A stretch of 64,000 nt of DNA from Ricordea florida (taxonomy: Eukaryota > Cnidaria > Anthozoa > Corallimorpharia > Ricordeidae). Under the pieces are notes generated by a model that saw only the letters and a list, made by a program, of their open reading frames with translations, did not search any database and had not been told where the DNA came from. The stretch covers positions 2,997,001 through 3,061,000 of the forward strand of contig OX453282.1 in the NCBI GenBank assembly GCA_949710005.1, read 5' to 3'. The position numbers were made by a program, and so were the translations under genes. Below, in pieces: positions 61,663-64,000 of this stretch; positions within the stretch are counted from its first letter, which is position 1, and the number at the start of each line of letters is the position of its first letter.

Positions 61663-61951
61663 GGGACGGACCATTAGAAAAGTGAAGGGGGGGGGGGTGG
61701 GGAAAAAAAAACAAAAAAATTCATGCAAGGGAAAATGCCAGGAAAAAAATTCATGCAAAGAAGAAGGTAAAAAAAGTTCATGCAGAAGAAAGGTCCAATT
61801 GTGACTTTTTCATACGTATTAAAAAAAAAAATTCGTGCAGAGGGGTTCGCCTAAAAAAAAAATCCTGCACAAGCAGTGAGCGAAAAAAAAATTCGTGCAA
61901 GCTGAAAATTCCCCACCCCTCCCCCCATCACTTTTCTAATGGTCCGTCCCT
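61662..61951 (+). mobile_element. MITE with AGGGACGGACCATTAGAAAA ends, copy 1
   Basis: 290 bp, ends are near-perfect inverses; the interior repeats AAAAAAATTCATGCA-like units. It sits inside the AAT microsatellite. Confidence 0.88.
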
Positions 61952-61984
61952 AATAATAATGATAATACTGTGGTACCCTAGGGT

Positions 61985-62220
61985 GCGCATGAGAAGGAAG
62001 GCGAAAAGGCTGGGAAACATCAAGAGCCAAAAATTATTAAGAATGTATGGGACATGCAGAAGTGGTACCGATAGTTGTTGGTGCACCAGGAAGAGTCAGC
62101 AAAACGTTAGATGGATTGCTTCCAAAGTTAGGGATTGCTATCAAGACAGGACTCTTGCAAAAAACAGCCTTACTGGGAACAGCAAGGATCTTAAGAAAGG
62201 TTTTAGAAAACTAAACTTGA
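61985..62220 (+). pseudogene. LINE polyprotein C-terminus (frameshifted)
   Basis: KEGEKAGKHQEPKIIKNVWD, then, after a frame change, VVPIVVGAPGRVSKTL, GIAIKTGLLQKTALLGTARI and LRKVLEN before a stop. This 'PIVVGALG...LQKTALLGTARILRKVL' ending is characteristic of a cnidarian LINE group. A GATAATAAT tail follows. Confidence 0.8.
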
Positions 62221-62600
62221 AGGAGGAATGATCCAAATGACCTTTGGCCATTGGCTATGGATCGCTTCTTTGGTTTAAATGCGGCGTACCATCTGCCAGA
62301 GCGTAAGCGTCATGAGATGATAATAATAATGATAATGATAATAATAGTGATACCTAAAATAATGATTATGATGATAGTAACATTTATTATTTATTATACT
62401 GCTTTTTCTTTGAAAATAATCGAAAGTGTATTACAATTTGATTCCAATATTTGTTTCACTTGCTTTCCACCACCCCCGCTAACCCACTTCACTTCTCTCC
62501 AGACAAACACACTCACACACACCTTTCCGGGTCTTCGTGAGAGCTTGTTGCTGCAGAAGTATTATTGTTTTTCATATCGACTGAAATGAGCGTTTTATTA

Positions 62601-62832
62601 AGGGACGCTTACTGCTTGTGCAGGAATTTTTTTTTCAGGTGAACCCCTCTGCACGAATTTTTTTTTACTACGTGTGAAAAAGTCACAATTGGACCTTCCT
62701 TCTGCAAGAATTTTTTTTTTTTTACCTTCTTCTTTGCATGAATTTTTTTTCTTGGCATTTTTTCTTGCATGATTTTTTTGGGGTTTTTTCCCCACCCCCG
62801 CCCCCCCATCACTTTTCTAATGGTCCGTCCCT
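62601..62832 (+). mobile_element. MITE with AGGGACG ends, copy 2
   Basis: The right end matches copy 1 (TCACTTTTCTAATGGTCCGT); the left end is divergent (AGGGACGCTTACTGCTTGTG). The frames here are T-run artefacts. Confidence 0.78.
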
Positions 62833-62849
62833 AAGCTGTTAAGAATGAG

Positions 62850-63112
62850 CAAGAGAAAATGAGGTAAGAGAACGTATCTTCCATACTGGGTTCTCTTACT
62901 ATGATAAGGGGACAGAATCTATTTTTAGATCCGGAAACTATTTTAACTGACCAATGGCTGATGTCCTTCTCATCACCTGGTTGTAATTTCAATGCGCCAT
63001 GTGGAAACCGCGCAGCCATGGAACGAGATATAAATAGATTCCTCGCGAAAAATTGATTCTGTCCCCTTATCATATCAAATGGCGTTGTGTTCTATTTCCT
63101 CATTTTCTCTTG
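62850..63112 (-). mobile_element. MITE with CAAGAGAAAATGAGG ends, copy 2
   Basis: Inverted relative to 25284-25539 and about the same length. Flanks GAATGAG and GAAAGAG agree at 6 of 7 bases, as expected of a decayed 7-bp target duplication. Confidence 0.87.
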
Positions 63113-63290
63113 GAAAGAGAAATTCTCCCGATTAATAACAGAGAAAATATACGGACAAGAGTCATCGATTCGTTTTTGACTTAACACATTTGCCGAACTG
63201 AATATCACATCAGAAAGTTCTAAATCTTCGTCATGGTTCGACTGACGGAACTGATTTCGTTATTTCCTTCGATGACAATTTTTGGATCAA

Positions 63291-63413
63291 TGTAAGTAGC
63301 TGGGCAACTGTGCACCTACCCCTCCCCAAACCCAACAAGTTATAATAAGTTAAAAAGTTAGCGTTAATGTTGGGTTAGGGGAGGGGTAGGTGCACAGTCA
63401 CTCGGATACTTAC
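63291..63413 (+). mobile_element. Foldback MITE, ACCTACCCCTCCCC family, copy 5
   Basis: TGTAAGTAGCTGGGCAACTG and CACAGTCACTCGGATACTTA ends; the arms contain GTGCACCTACCCCTCCCC and its inverse. Confidence 0.83.
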
Positions 63414-64000
63414 AGTGATCCAGGAGCCCATGACTGAGTGATCCCAATTTTTGAAATTATTGTTTACAGCATATGTATTCCGTCAGATAGATCTTGGTTT
63501 CAGGAGAAGAAATCATATTAGATTAATTAGCTGCAAATATGCGGATTGTACCAAAATTTCCGAACAGATGTAATACTGAATAAATAAATTATAAAAATCA
63601 CTTGAGCATCAACAAATAGGGGCATCTTTCGTTCAACAGAAAAGGTTTTATTTTGGTACCTTTTACTGCCGATTGTGCACTTAACTTGGACCTAAAACAA
63701 AACCTTCAGTATGTGTCAATGATATGCATATTTTTTTAAAAAAGCTTTCATTTTGTCGTATTCTTCATCGTTCTGCGTTTTAAAATTGTCTGCGAAAAAA
63801 AGAAATGTCAAATAGCAGTTTTTTTTTGACAAGGGACAACAAGAAAGAAAAAAAAACGATCAATAAAAGACTGGGTTTTGCAAGTTGATGAACGAATATC
63901 AATTTATACAGGAAACTACCTTACAAGCTGATCCAGGTTAATAAGTTTGAGTAACAACTGAATTCGGGAAGAAATATTTTTCCATATATCACCCTCTGTC
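63414..64000 (+). other. Right end of the window, no features seen
   Basis: AT-rich sequence with A and T runs; no exon, repeat family or RNA gene recognised. Confidence 0.5.

Noticed and set aside
62598-62812. Lysine-rich minus-strand frames
   Set aside because: They come from T runs inside a MITE.

Overview
The window is animal nuclear DNA, most likely from an anthozoan cnidarian such as a stony coral. It is AT-rich. Its genes are cut into many short exons by GT-AG introns. The proteins are metazoan (F5/8C, FN3, C-type lectin, PAN/EGF, TRPA channel). The introns are packed with tRNA-derived SINEs, LINE 3' ends, foldback MITEs and microsatellites. The organism is an inference from gene content; no marker gene is present.

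Three genes are supported. Gene A (641-26258, +, 5' end outside or unseen) has 18 exons that join in one open frame of 1475 codons. They encode F5/8C - FN3 - C-type lectin - F5/8C - five more FN3 - a short ligand-binding-like half (S1) - TM1 - a pore loop with the potassium filter TVGYGD - TM2 - a second ligand-binding-like half (S2) - TM3 - a basic tail. This is a GluR0-like, three-membrane-segment potassium channel fused to a long adhesive ectodomain, and it is the most unusual item here. Gene B (28947-57752, +) has 29 exons encoding a 1084-residue TRPA1-like channel: about 15 ankyrin repeats, six transmembrane segments, a pore and a C-terminal coiled coil. Gene C (59094-61536, -) has two exons encoding a 372-residue secreted protein with signal peptide, PAN/apple domain, EGF domain and a fibrinogen-like C-terminal region.

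Layout: 1-640 LINE remnant; 641-26258 gene A, with a 7.7 kb intron (3431-11113) holding a 2.7 kb direct duplication and composite MITEs; 26259-28946 intergenic; 28947-57752 gene B; 57753-59093 a convergent spacer with a SINE; 59094-61536 gene C; 61537-64000 LINE and MITE copies with no gene seen. Two candidate sensory channels lie head to tail on the + strand, followed by a secreted extracellular protein on the - strand. Whether they work together cannot be told from the sequence.

Three repeat patterns stand out. A 106-bp repeat carrying ACAGTACTGT occurs in five arrays, each starting 0 to about 85 bp after an exon 3' end. A set of composite foldback elements carries an ATTGG/CCAAT box and a short MAAS-type first exon; two nearly identical copies also carry a broken Crypton-like recombinase fragment. 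Small copies of gene B exon sequence lie in its own introns (54997-55026, 57449-57483).
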